DNA of 64,000 nucleotides, taken from contig JAFPWG010000012.1 in NCBI GenBank assembly GCA_017395045.1, forward strand, positions 163,710-227,709. The letters are read 5' to 3'. The stretch's first letter is position 1. Each line of letters starts with the position of its first letter. This DNA is from Bacteroidales bacterium. Its GTDB lineage: Bacteria > Bacteroidota > Bacteroidia > Bacteroidales > UBA932. The notes under the pieces were generated by a model. The model saw nothing but the letters and a program-made list of their open reading frames with translations, was not told the DNA's origin and did no database searches. Shown here piece after piece: positions 25,107 to 33,271 of this stretch. The position numbers were made by a program, and so were the translations under genes.

Positions 25107-27181
25107 CAGTTTTTGTGGTAGGAGACGCCTTCGGCCTCGTAGTACGGATATTCGTGATCCACGATGATGCTGAAGAAGGCGTTGAAATCCTCGACGAAGG
25201 CGGGATCGTCGGCGACGGTGGTCTGCTCCCAGGCGGGGGAAGCGTTCCAGCCGCGCTCGAACAGGCCGCAGGCCTTCGGGAACAGGTAATAGGTTACGTG
25301 GTCGAAGTTGCGGAGCGTTTCGGACCACAACTGGCCCTGGACGCCCACGATGTGGGGACGTCCCTCCGGCTGCAGGGCGACCTTCCCGACACCGTCGCGG
25401 GAGAGGTCCCGCAGACGCCGGCGGTCGTCCCAGCGGACCGACCGGTACATGTTGAACGGCAGGAGGGAGAAGGAGCGGCGCTCGTCCACATATCCGCCCC
25501 AGTTGTGTCCCCGCTCCAGCTTCGAGTCGTTATAGGCGAAGTCGAAGTAGTTGTTGGAGGAGTTGGACAGGACCACGTTGATCCCTTCGTTGGCAAACTG
25601 GTAGGCGAGTTCGTCGCGGCCGCGGGAAACGGCCCAGAGGTTCGTGAACGCGAGGTTGTTCCGGAGCCGGTCGAAGGTGGCCGGACCCAGGTGCTGGGCG
25701 ACTTCCTGCCAGCCGGCGAGCTTCACGCCCTTCGCTTCGGCGATGTCCAGCACGCGGCCGATATAGTATTCCTTGAGCCAGCCGAAGTCGGTTTTTCCGT
25801 TGGCCTCCATCAGCGCCCGGCAGGCGGGGGAGCCTTCCCAGGCCCCCTCCGGCACTTCGTCGCCGCCCACGTGGATGGCATCCAGCGGGGCACCGGCTTC
25901 GGCATAGAGGGCGATGAGTCCGTCAAATACGGTCTCGATGAACCGATAGGTGGAAGGCAGGGCCACGTTGATGGCGTTGTCGGTATAATCCTGTACGGAC
26001 ACGTAGGACGAAGTGTCCTCCGGCTCGGAAAGGCGGCAGGAAGCGTCGCCGGTCCGCTCGGCGCGGACGTCCATCGCCTTGATGGCGGCGCGGGAATGGC
26101 CGGGCGTGTCAAACTCGGGAATCACGCGGATCCGGCGCGCCCAGGCATAGCGGAGGATCTCCACGAAGTCGGCGTGGGAATAGTAGCCGTTGGCCGGGGA
26201 ATCCAGATCGTCGCGGCTGGCGGCCACGCAATAGGTGGGCATCAGGGCGTCCTTCTCGTCGATGGTTCCGTCCTCGTTCAGCTGGGGAATCTCCCGGAAA
26301 GCGCCGAAAGAGGTGAGCTCCGGCAAGGCGTCGATCTCGATCCGCCAGCCTTCGTCGTCGCCGAAGTGCAGATGCAGGTAGGAAGCCTTGTAATGGGAAA
26401 GCAGGTCGATGAGTTTCAGGAGGTTCTCCTTCTTCGTAAAGTTGCGGCTCACGTCCAGCATGATTCCGCGGTACGAAAGGTCGGGCCAGTCGGTGACGAC
26501 CCCGTTCTGGACGGGGTCTCCGGCCGCGTTGCGGCGGAGATTCCCCAGGGTGACGCCGGCATAATGGGCGCCGTCCCCGTCGGCCGCCTCCACGGTGACG
26601 TCTCCGTCCACCGTGATGCGGTACCAGCCGGGGACCTGGCCCTGGACATATCTGACGGGCTGTACGGTGGCCTTGCCCAGGTCGGTCGTGCCGGGTATCG
26701 GGGTGACGTCTTTCAGGCGCGGGACCATGTCATAGGCCGAGGTTGGCATCGGGGTATAGGTGAAGGACTGCACGGGGTCGGCGGGCTGCCAGACGTATTC
26801 GACGGGCAGCAGAACCGGCTTTTCGCCTTTCCGCTGCAGATAGAATCCTTCGGGGGCGCGGCACCGGTTCGCGAGCGGACGCGCGCGATAAAGGAGTGTC
26901 ATGGTGTCGCTGGCCTCCGTTGCGGGAATGACGCAGTAAAGGGTGCCGGCGATGTGTTCGATGGATGCCGGGGCGTCTTCCTCCATCGTGACGGGTGTGC
27001 GGAACTGGGAGAACCAAACGGTCCAGTCCGTTCCGGACGGAGGGTTGACGATGTCCATCCGGTGGGTGGCGTTGCCCGAATCCGGCCGGACGGGGCCCTC
27101 GGTCCAGATGATGCGGGAAGGGGACGAGCAGGCGGCACATAGGGTACATGTGAGAGCGAAGAGGACGGTCTTGGTATTCAC
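25106..27181 (-). CDS. GH20 beta-N-acetylhexosaminidase, lipoprotein
   Basis: The best start is GTG at 27181, giving (M)NTKTVLFALTCTLCAAC, a lipoprotein signal; longer in-frame ATGs at 27499 and 27409 give a non-signal N-terminus that would run through the divergent ROK gene. The 691-aa enzyme has a GH20b N-terminal domain and then 'YRGIMLDVSRNFTKKENLL', 'LHLHFGDDEGWRIEI', and catalytic Asp-Glu in 'HVGGDEVPEGAWE' (about residue 440). It removes terminal GlcNAc or GalNAc from the non-reducing end. It is first in the operon with the XylR-type regulator and the phosphatase. Confidence 0.92.
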   Translation of the reverse strand: MNTKTVLFALTCTLCAACSSPSRIIWTEGPVRPDSGNATHRMDIVNPPSGTDWTVWFSQFRTPVTMEEDAPASIEHIAGTLYCVIPATEASDTMTLLYRARPLANRCRAPEGFYLQRKGEKPVLLPVEYVWQPADPVQSFTYTPMPTSAYDMVPRLKDVTPIPGTTDLGKATVQPVRYVQGQVPGWYRITVDGDVTVEAADGDGAHYAGVTLGNLRRNAAGDPVQNGVVTDWPDLSYRGIMLDVSRNFTKKENLLKLIDLLSHYKASYLHLHFGDDEGWRIEIDALPELTSFGAFREIPQLNEDGTIDEKDALMPTYCVAASRDDLDSPANGYYSHADFVEILRYAWARRIRVIPEFDTPGHSRAAIKAMDVRAERTGDASCRLSEPEDTSSYVSVQDYTDNAINVALPSTYRFIETVFDGLIALYAEAGAPLDAIHVGGDEVPEGAWEGSPACRALMEANGKTDFGWLKEYYIGRVLDIAEAKGVKLAGWQEVAQHLGPATFDRLRNNLAFTNLWAVSRGRDELAYQFANEGINVVLSNSSNNYFDFAYNDSKLERGHNWGGYVDERRSFSLLPFNMYRSVRWDDRRRLRDLSRDGVGKVALQPEGRPHIVGVQGQLWSETLRNFDHVTYYLFPKACGLFERGWNASPAWEQTTVADDPAFVEDFNAFFSIIVDHEYPYYEAEGVSYHKN

Positions 27182-27302
27182 GGTCGTAGTGTTTAGCGTT
27201 TCCGGGGATAAAGATGGGGAAAAATCCGTTTCTTTGGAATAGGTTGACGCAAATTGTGTATCTAAATACGCAAAAATTCCTGCAATGTGACTTCTATATG
27301 GA

Positions 27303-27310
27303 TATTTTTG
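27303..27310 (+). promoter_or_regulatory. Promoter -7 box (TATTTTTG) for the plus-strand locus
   Basis: A TAnnTTTG box lies 79 nt before the ROK start, in the 208-nt gap between divergent GH20 and ROK genes. This gap is AT-rich and is the likely operator region for the XylR-type regulator; no clear repeat operator could be picked out by eye. Confidence 0.5.
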
Positions 27311-27389
27311 CAAAAAACAGGGTCCCCCGTGATTTTGTTTTTTAATTTTTTTAGAAACTGATAACCGGAACCTAATAATCAGTACACCT

Positions 27390-28217
27390 ATGAGACTCGG
27401 AATCGACATTGGAGGAACCAACCTGTGTCTGGGCCTCGTCAAGGACGGACAGGTGGACAGGATGTTCTCCACACCGTCTTTTGCGAAGGACGCTACCATG
27501 GACCAGACCCTGGACTACCTCTCCCGGCAGATTGACAGGATCCTGGACCCGGACACCCGGAAAATCGGTATCGGTGTCCCGTCCGTCGTGGATGTCAGGC
27601 GGGGAATCGTCTATGACACCCAGAACATCCCTTCCTGGAAGGAGGTTCCGCTCAAGGAGTACCTGGAGGAGCGCTTCCATATTCCCGTCGCCGTGAACAA
27701 CGACGCCAATTGCTTCGCGATGGGCGTGTACGGCACCTATCCTGCCGATGCCAAGCCGGAAAACCTCGTAGTTTGCACGCTGGGCACCGGCGTGGGGATG
27801 GGCATCGTCATCGGGGGAGAGCTTTTCTGCGGCACCAATTGCGGCGCCGGCGAACTATGCAGCCTGCCTTACCGGGATTCCATCCTGGAGGACTACTGCA
27901 GCAAGAAATTCTTCTCAAACGCAGGCTGGGACAGCAAGGATGCGGCCAGGGCCGCCCGTGAAGGCCGTCCCGACGCCCTGCTTCTGTTCGAGGAGTTCGG
28001 CCGGAACCTCGGCGCCATGGTCTGCGCCGTCCTGTACGCGTACGACCCGGATTGCATCGCCCTCGCCGGCGGCATCGCGAACAACTATCCTTTCTTCCGC
28101 CGCTCGATGGAGCAGTATCTCCGCGGGAACTATCCGTACCAGCGGGCGCTGGACCGGCTGAAGATCGACATCCATACCGACGACAACCTTCCGATTCTCG
28201 GAGCCACCCTTATCTAG
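27390..28217 (+). CDS. ROK-family sugar kinase
   Basis: The 275-aa protein has phosphate-binding 'MRLGIDIGGTNLCLGLV' (1-17), 'VAVNNDANCFAMG' (about 102-114, catalytic Asp), and 'CTLGTGVGMGIVIGGELFCG' (about 128-147). 'GAGELCSLPYRDSILEDYCS' follows, where the usual ROK zinc site CxCGxxGC has been lost and the loop is short. Given its neighbours, GlcNAc or glucosamine kinase is the best guess. It is the first gene of the plus-strand run, and the next gene starts 7 nt later. Confidence 0.88.
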   Translation: MRLGIDIGGTNLCLGLVKDGQVDRMFSTPSFAKDATMDQTLDYLSRQIDRILDPDTRKIGIGVPSVVDVRRGIVYDTQNIPSWKEVPLKEYLEERFHIPVAVNNDANCFAMGVYGTYPADAKPENLVVCTLGTGVGMGIVIGGELFCGTNCGAGELCSLPYRDSILEDYCSKKFFSNAGWDSKDAARAAREGRPDALLLFEEFGRNLGAMVCAVLYAYDPDCIALAGGIANNYPFFRRSMEQYLRGNYPYQRALDRLKIDIHTDDNLPILGATLI

Positions 28218-28224
28218 CTGCCGT

Positions 28225-30714
28225 ATGAAAAAGATCTGGATCATCCTTCTGGCCGTGACTTCGGCCGCTTGCGCCAAAAACGCTCCCGGCGGGGAGCGCG
28301 TACGTTTGGACGCCGACTGGACGCTTACCCGCACAGGCGGAAGCGAAAGCGTGAAAACGACCGTCCCTTCCACGGTCGCCGGAGCCCTGTCCGAAGCCGG
28401 AATCCTTCCGGAAAACCTCCTGGAAGGACGGAATTACGAGAAGGCGGACAAGGCCATTTTCGACGACGAATGGGTGTACAGGACGACGTTCAAGGCGAAA
28501 AGAGGCTCCAGGCAGCATTCCGAGCTGGTTTTCGACGGCCTGGATTATTATGCCGACATCTTCCTGAACGGGAAGCAGATCGCATCGTCCGACACGACCG
28601 TGGGCGTTTTCATCCGCCGCACCTTCGACGTAACCCGCCTCATCCGGCGCAACAATACCCTGGAAGTCCGGCTCCGCCGGGCGCAGGACGGCGACCTGAA
28701 CCACGGTTTCGTGGACTGGAATCCCCGTCCGCTGGACCAGACGATGGGCATCGTCCGTCCCGTCACCCTGCATACGACCGGCCCTGTGTCGGTGGAGGAC
28801 GTTTACGTGATTCCGGACCTCGACGTGGAGACCTTCGCGACAGCGGACCTGACCGTCCGCGTGAAACTCTGCAACAAGGAGGGAAAACCGGTCGAGGCGA
28901 AGCTGCTGCTGGACCTGCAGGAAGCCGGCGTGTCCATGGTCTCCGTCGACCTTGGGGCCGGAGAGACGAAGGAAGTGACCTTCACCCCTGCGGAGGCGGA
29001 GTGCCTGCACATCGACAAGCCGCGCGTCTGGTGGACCTGGGACCTGGGGACCCCCGAGCTCTATGACCTGAAAGTCTGGGCCGAGGTGGACGGTTCCCTC
29101 TCCGACGAGGAAAACGTCACCTTCGGCATCCGGAAGATCGAAAGCCGCCTGACGGAAGACAATTACCGCCAGTTCACCCTGAACGGGAAGGACATCCTCC
29201 TGAAGGGCGCCGGCTGGACCGACGACATCTTCCTGCGCGACACGCCCGAATCCATCGGGCGGCAGGTGCGCTACGTGAAGGACATGAACCTGAACCTCAT
29301 CCGCTTCGAGAACATCTGGGGCAAGGACGACACCGTCTACGACCTCTGCGACCGGCTCGGCGTGATGGCCCTGGTGGGCTTCAGCTGCCAGTGGGAGTGG
29401 GAGAATTACTGCGGCCTTCCGGAGGTCGGGCATTTCGGCTGCATCAACGGCCGGGAGGTGGAGGACCTCGCGGTCCGCTATTTCCACGACCAGGTGGTGC
29501 GCCTGCACAACCATCCGTCGGTCATCGCCTGGCTCACCGGCAGCGACCGGATCCCGAATCCGGGCCTGGAGGAGCGGTACCTCGCCATCTTCGAAAAGGA
29601 AGACTACCGTCCGTACGTGTGCTCCGCGAAGAACATGAAGAGCCTCGCCGGGTGGTCCGGAACCAAGATGGAAGGTCCCTACGAGTACGTGGGAGCCGAC
29701 TACTGGTACAAGGACACGAAGGCTGGCGGCGCTTTCGGCTGGAACACGGAAACCGGCATCGGCGCGAACCTGCCGCAGCTGGAATCCCTGAAGAAAATGA
29801 TTCCGGAGGAGTCCCTGTGGCCGCTTTCCGACGCGTGGGACTACCACTGCACCGCCTCCTCTTCCGCGATGAACTCGACAAAGGTCCTGCAGGAAACCAT
29901 CCAGGGCCTGTACGGCGGCTTCAACGGCCTGGAGGACTTCGTCCGCAAGGCGCACGCCGTGGACTACGACGGTACCCGCGCCATGTTCGAGGCGTTCCGC
30001 GTCCGGATTCCGAAGTCCACCGGCATCGTCCAGTGGATGCTCAACTCCGCCTGGCCGTCCCTGTATTGGCAGCTCTATGACTGGTATGGCGTTCCCACGG
30101 CCGGATACTACGGCACAAAGAAGGCCTGCGAGCCGGTCCAGCTCCTTTTCGACTATGCCACCCGCAAGGTGTACGCCGTGAATGAAGTCCCGGAGCCCCG
30201 CACGCTGACCGCGACCTTGAAAGTGTATGACGCGGCTTCCAGGCTCATCGGCCAGGAAACCAAGCCTGTGACCGTGGGCTACCGCGACGTGGTTCCGGTG
30301 TTCGACCTGAAGCGCTTCGACGGCAAGCCGCATTTCGTGGCCCTCGCCCTTTCCGACGGCGAAACGCCCGTGGCGGACAACTTCTACTGCCTGCCCGCGA
30401 AGGATAATGAATATGACTGGAGGAAGACGGGCTGGTACGTTACCCCGATCACGGCCTATGCCAACCTCGGTTTCGCCTTCGCCCAGCCGGCGGCCGAAGT
30501 GGAAATGACCGTGGATGGGAACGCCGTCACCCTGGACAACAAGTCCGGCACCATCGCCTATATGAACATTCTCAAGGCGAAGGACGCTGCCGGCAACCTG
30601 GTCGTTCCGGCATACTGGAGCGACAACTTCTTCCCGCTCCTTCCGGGCGAAAGGAAGACCGTCACCTGTACAGTTGAGGCGGAAAACGTTCATTTTGAAT
30701 TGGATAAGCGATAG
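28225..30714 (+). CDS. GH2 lipoprotein, exo-beta-D-glucosaminidase-like
   Basis: The 829-aa protein has a lipoprotein signal (MKKIWIILLAVTSAAC). Order: sugar-binding domain ('DDEWVYRTTFKAKRG', 'DGLDYYADIFLNGKQIASSD'), Ig-like domain, barrel ('LLKGAGWTDDIFLRDTPESI'), and two C-terminal Ig-like domains. At the acid/base site it has 'VIAWLTGSDRIPNPGLEERYL', i.e. Ser-Asp instead of the usual Asn-Glu. That substitution is known from exo-beta-glucosaminidases of the CsxA type. The likely nucleophile is Glu in 'WNTETGIG'. It would release glucosamine from chitosan-like oligomers, in keeping with GH18 and GH20 neighbours. Confidence 0.85.
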   Translation: MKKIWIILLAVTSAACAKNAPGGERVRLDADWTLTRTGGSESVKTTVPSTVAGALSEAGILPENLLEGRNYEKADKAIFDDEWVYRTTFKAKRGSRQHSELVFDGLDYYADIFLNGKQIASSDTTVGVFIRRTFDVTRLIRRNNTLEVRLRRAQDGDLNHGFVDWNPRPLDQTMGIVRPVTLHTTGPVSVEDVYVIPDLDVETFATADLTVRVKLCNKEGKPVEAKLLLDLQEAGVSMVSVDLGAGETKEVTFTPAEAECLHIDKPRVWWTWDLGTPELYDLKVWAEVDGSLSDEENVTFGIRKIESRLTEDNYRQFTLNGKDILLKGAGWTDDIFLRDTPESIGRQVRYVKDMNLNLIRFENIWGKDDTVYDLCDRLGVMALVGFSCQWEWENYCGLPEVGHFGCINGREVEDLAVRYFHDQVVRLHNHPSVIAWLTGSDRIPNPGLEERYLAIFEKEDYRPYVCSAKNMKSLAGWSGTKMEGPYEYVGADYWYKDTKAGGAFGWNTETGIGANLPQLESLKKMIPEESLWPLSDAWDYHCTASSSAMNSTKVLQETIQGLYGGFNGLEDFVRKAHAVDYDGTRAMFEAFRVRIPKSTGIVQWMLNSAWPSLYWQLYDWYGVPTAGYYGTKKACEPVQLLFDYATRKVYAVNEVPEPRTLTATLKVYDAASRLIGQETKPVTVGYRDVVPVFDLKRFDGKPHFVALALSDGETPVADNFYCLPAKDNEYDWRKTGWYVTPITAYANLGFAFAQPAAEVEMTVDGNAVTLDNKSGTIAYMNILKAKDAAGNLVVPAYWSDNFFPLLPGERKTVTCTVEAENVHFELDKR

Positions 30715-30719
30715 GATAC

Positions 30720-31880
30720 ATGAAGAGAAGCATTTTGTTAATTGGGTTGGTTCTCGGCGGGTCCGCCTGCGCGTTTGCGCAGGTGGATACCGGCCGGGAT
30801 CTGTCGAAGTATGCGGACGACAAGTTCCGTGACGACGACAAGTATCACGTAGAGACCCCATATGAGACCGTGACGGTGAAACAGCCGAAGTCCAGGAGGA
30901 TCAAGAATGTCATCGTGATGATCGGTGACGGGATGTGCATGGAGGCGGTGACCGTGGGCTGGACGCTCAACGGCGGGCACCTGAACCTGGACAACTTCCC
31001 CGTGGCCGGTTATTCCCGCACCTATTGCACGGACCGGCTCATCACCGATTCCTGCGCCGGCGGCACCGCCATCTCTTCCGGCGCAAAGACCAAATACGGC
31101 TACATCGGCCAGGACGTGGACGGGAATCCGTTCGTGACGCTCCTGCACCGGGCGCAGCAGAAAGGCATGCGCACCGGCGTGGCCGTGACCTGCCGCATCA
31201 ACGACGCCACGCCCGCCGACTTCGTCTGCCACGCGCCCGACCGCCACATGGAGGCGGAAATCGCCGCCCAATATGTGGACAGCGGCGTGGACTTCATCAC
31301 GGGCGGCGGCAGGAAGTTCTGGGACCAGCGCGAGGACGGCCGCAACCTCATCGAGGAGATGAAGGCCAAGGGCTATACTTTCGTGGACACCCAGGAAGAC
31401 CTCATGAATGTCCAGAAGGGACCCCTGGTGGGCCTCTTTGCCCCCCTGGACATGGACCCGGTCCTGGACCGCGGCCCCGTCCTGGAGAACTGCACCGAGA
31501 AGGCCCTCGAGCTGCTGGACAACAAGAAGGGCTTCTTCCTGATGATTGAAGGTTCCCAGATCGACGACTGGGCGCACCGCAACAAGGTAGGCCACATGGC
31601 CGAAGAACTCTTCGACTTCGACAAATGCATCGGCAAGGTGCTGGAGTTCGCGGAGAAAGACGGGCATACCCTTGTCATCGTGACGGCGGACCACGGTACC
31701 GGCGGCCTTACCCTCGTGGGCGGCAGCCTGGAGGACCGCAGCGTGAAGGTCCACTTTTCCACCAAGGGGCATCACGGCATCGTGGTCCCGGTGTTCGCCT
31801 ACGGCCCCCATGCCGAAGACTTTATCGGCGTGTATGAGAACGCCGAACTCTCGAACCGGATCCGGAAACTGATGAAATAG
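30720..31880 (+). CDS. Alkaline phosphatase (PhoA superfamily)
   Basis: The 386-aa protein has a signal peptide ending SACAFAQ. Metal ligands begin with '[15 protein letters not shown]' (about 61-75). The nucleophile Ser is in '[19 protein letters not shown]' (about residue 111), and metal-binding '[19 protein letters not shown]' and '[12 protein letters not shown]' plus a late '[14 protein letters not shown]' complete the site. It works in the periplasm. Its place inside the amino-sugar operon, 5 nt after GH2 and 5 nt before GH18, suggests dephosphorylation of locus substrates rather than a phosphate-starvation role. Confidence 0.92.
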   Translation: MKRSILLIGLVLGGSACAFAQVDTGRDLSKYADDKFRDDDKYHVETPYETVTVKQPKSRRIKNVIVMIGDGMCMEAVTVGWTLNGGHLNLDNFPVAGYSRTYCTDRLITDSCAGGTAISSGAKTKYGYIGQDVDGNPFVTLLHRAQQKGMRTGVAVTCRINDATPADFVCHAPDRHMEAEIAAQYVDSGVDFITGGGRKFWDQREDGRNLIEEMKAKGYTFVDTQEDLMNVQKGPLVGLFAPLDMDPVLDRGPVLENCTEKALELLDNKKGFFLMIEGSQIDDWAHRNKVGHMAEELFDFDKCIGKVLEFAEKDGHTLVIVTADHGTGGLTLVGGSLEDRSVKVHFSTKGHHGIVVPVFAYGPHAEDFIGVYENAELSNRIRKLMK

Positions 31881-31885
31881 CGCCG

Positions 31886-33226
31886 ATGAAAAGGACCCTG
31901 CATATCCTGTTTTCCTGCATCGTGGCGCTGTTCCTGTGCGTTTCCTGTGAGAAGCCGGCGAACACGATGGTCATTCCCCTGCCCACTCCGGGAGGCTCTT
32001 CCGGAGGGACGGGCAACGGAAACGGCACCGGAACGGGGACCGGCACTGGAACCGGCACCGGGACAGGCACGGGAACGGGGACTGGGACTGGGACTGGAAC
32101 TGGAACTGGAACCGGAACTGGAACCGGAACCGTCACGGATCCGGGCACCCTTTGCACGGACATCGGCCAGACGCCGATCGTCCTGGCGTATTTCACGGAG
32201 TACACCGAAACGCTCCCCGAAGTGAAGCTCCTGACCCATATCAACTATGCGCACGGACGCTTTGCGAATCCCAAGACGGGGGAAGGCGGCATCGTGATCA
32301 CGGAATCCAAGCAGGCCCCCCTCAGCAAGGTGGTGGCCCTCAAGAGCGTGAATCCCAACCTGAAGGTAATGCTGATGATCGGTGGCTGGGGCGGCCATGC
32401 CGACGGCTTCTCCGAGATGGCCAAGAGCCCGGCGAAGCGGACGGCCTTCTGCCAGAGCGTGAAATCGCTCATCGACCAGCACAAGCTGGACGGGGTGGAC
32501 ATCGACTGGGAGTATCCCACCGTGTCCGCCGACGACGAAACGGGCGCGGATCCGTCCGATACCCAGAACTTCAACCTGGTCCTGCAGGAGCTCCGGGAGA
32601 CCCTGGGCACCTCCAAGATCATCTCTTTCGCCTCCTCCTCCAGCGGCCGGTACGTGGACTGGCCTACGGCCATCAAGTATATCGACTATGTCAACGTGAT
32701 GACCTACGACATGGGCGCGGCCCCGAACGGACACAACTCGCCCCTGCACAAGTCCTCCCGGTTCAAACACCGCAGCTGGGACGAGGCGGTCGATGCCCAC
32801 GTGAAGGCCGGCGTTCCCAAAGACCGCCAGGTGATGGGCGTCCCTTTCTACGGGAAATCGGAAAAGCCGCCGAAAGAAAATACGCCCGAATATACCCAAT
32901 ACAAAGCGAGAAAGATTTTCGAGTATTCCGTGAAGTACTATGAAGTCCCCGACATCCTGAACAAAGGCACTTACAAGGGGAAGCCCCTTGCCCGGCCCGT
33001 GTCGCGCCAGTGGGACGACGAGGCGAAGGTTCCGTACCTTGTCGACGCCCTCGGGCAGAACGTTCTCTCGTATGACGACCCCCAGTCTGTTGCGGAAAAG
33101 GGCAAGTACGTCAAGGACAACGGCCACCTGGGCGCCATGTTCTGGGAGTACCGTTGCGATACCGATGACCACGCCCTGCTGAAGGCGCTGGTAAAAGCGG
33201 TTTATGGAAAAGATACCGTTCTGTAA
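31886..33226 (+). CDS. GH18 chitinase-like lipoprotein with Gly-Thr repeat linker
   Basis: The 446-aa protein has a lipoprotein signal (ending LFLCVSC, residue 19), a flexible linker with 18 consecutive Gly-Thr pairs (about residues 47-82), then a GH18 barrel. '[19 protein letters not shown]' and catalytic '[11 protein letters not shown]' (acid Glu at about 209) are intact, followed by '[13 protein letters not shown]' and a closing '[12 protein letters not shown]'. It should cleave beta-1,4-GlcNAc chains with substrate assistance, displayed on the cell surface by the linker. The related GH18 at 51629 shares the 'IGQTPI..YxTEYT' opening. Confidence 0.93.
   Translation: MKRTLHILFSCIVALFLCVSCEKPANTMVIPLPTPGGSSGGTGNGNGTGTGTGTGTGTGTGTGTGTGTGTGTGTGTGTGTGTVTDPGTLCTDIGQTPIVLAYFTEYTETLPEVKLLTHINYAHGRFANPKTGEGGIVITESKQAPLSKVVALKSVNPNLKVMLMIGGWGGHADGFSEMAKSPAKRTAFCQSVKSLIDQHKLDGVDIDWEYPTVSADDETGADPSDTQNFNLVLQELRETLGTSKIISFASSSSGRYVDWPTAIKYIDYVNVMTYDMGAAPNGHNSPLHKSSRFKHRSWDEAVDAHVKAGVPKDRQVMGVPFYGKSEKPPKENTPEYTQYKARKIFEYSVKYYEVPDILNKGTYKGKPLARPVSRQWDDEAKVPYLVDALGQNVLSYDDPQSVAEKGKYVKDNGHLGAMFWEYRCDTDDHALLKALVKAVYGKDTVL
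32024..32131 (+). repeat. Hexanucleotide GGNACN tandem repeat, 18 units
   Basis: Eighteen in-frame 6-nt units, each encoding Gly-Thr, with varied third bases. It codes the linker of the GH18 lipoprotein and is a candidate site for in-frame length change. Confidence 0.95.
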
Positions 33227-33271
33227 TAACGATACAATTATTCAATCCAATAACCTTTTTAACGTTAACCA

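Noticed and set aside
25107-25328. N-terminal extension of the XylR-type regulator
   Set aside because: The extra 74 residues are Arg-rich, overlap GH20 in another frame and precede a clean domain start at the ATG overlapping the GH20 stop.
31822-32244. Minus-strand frame with a long Pro-Val repeat
   Set aside because: It is only the complement of the Gly-Thr repeat of the GH18 gene.
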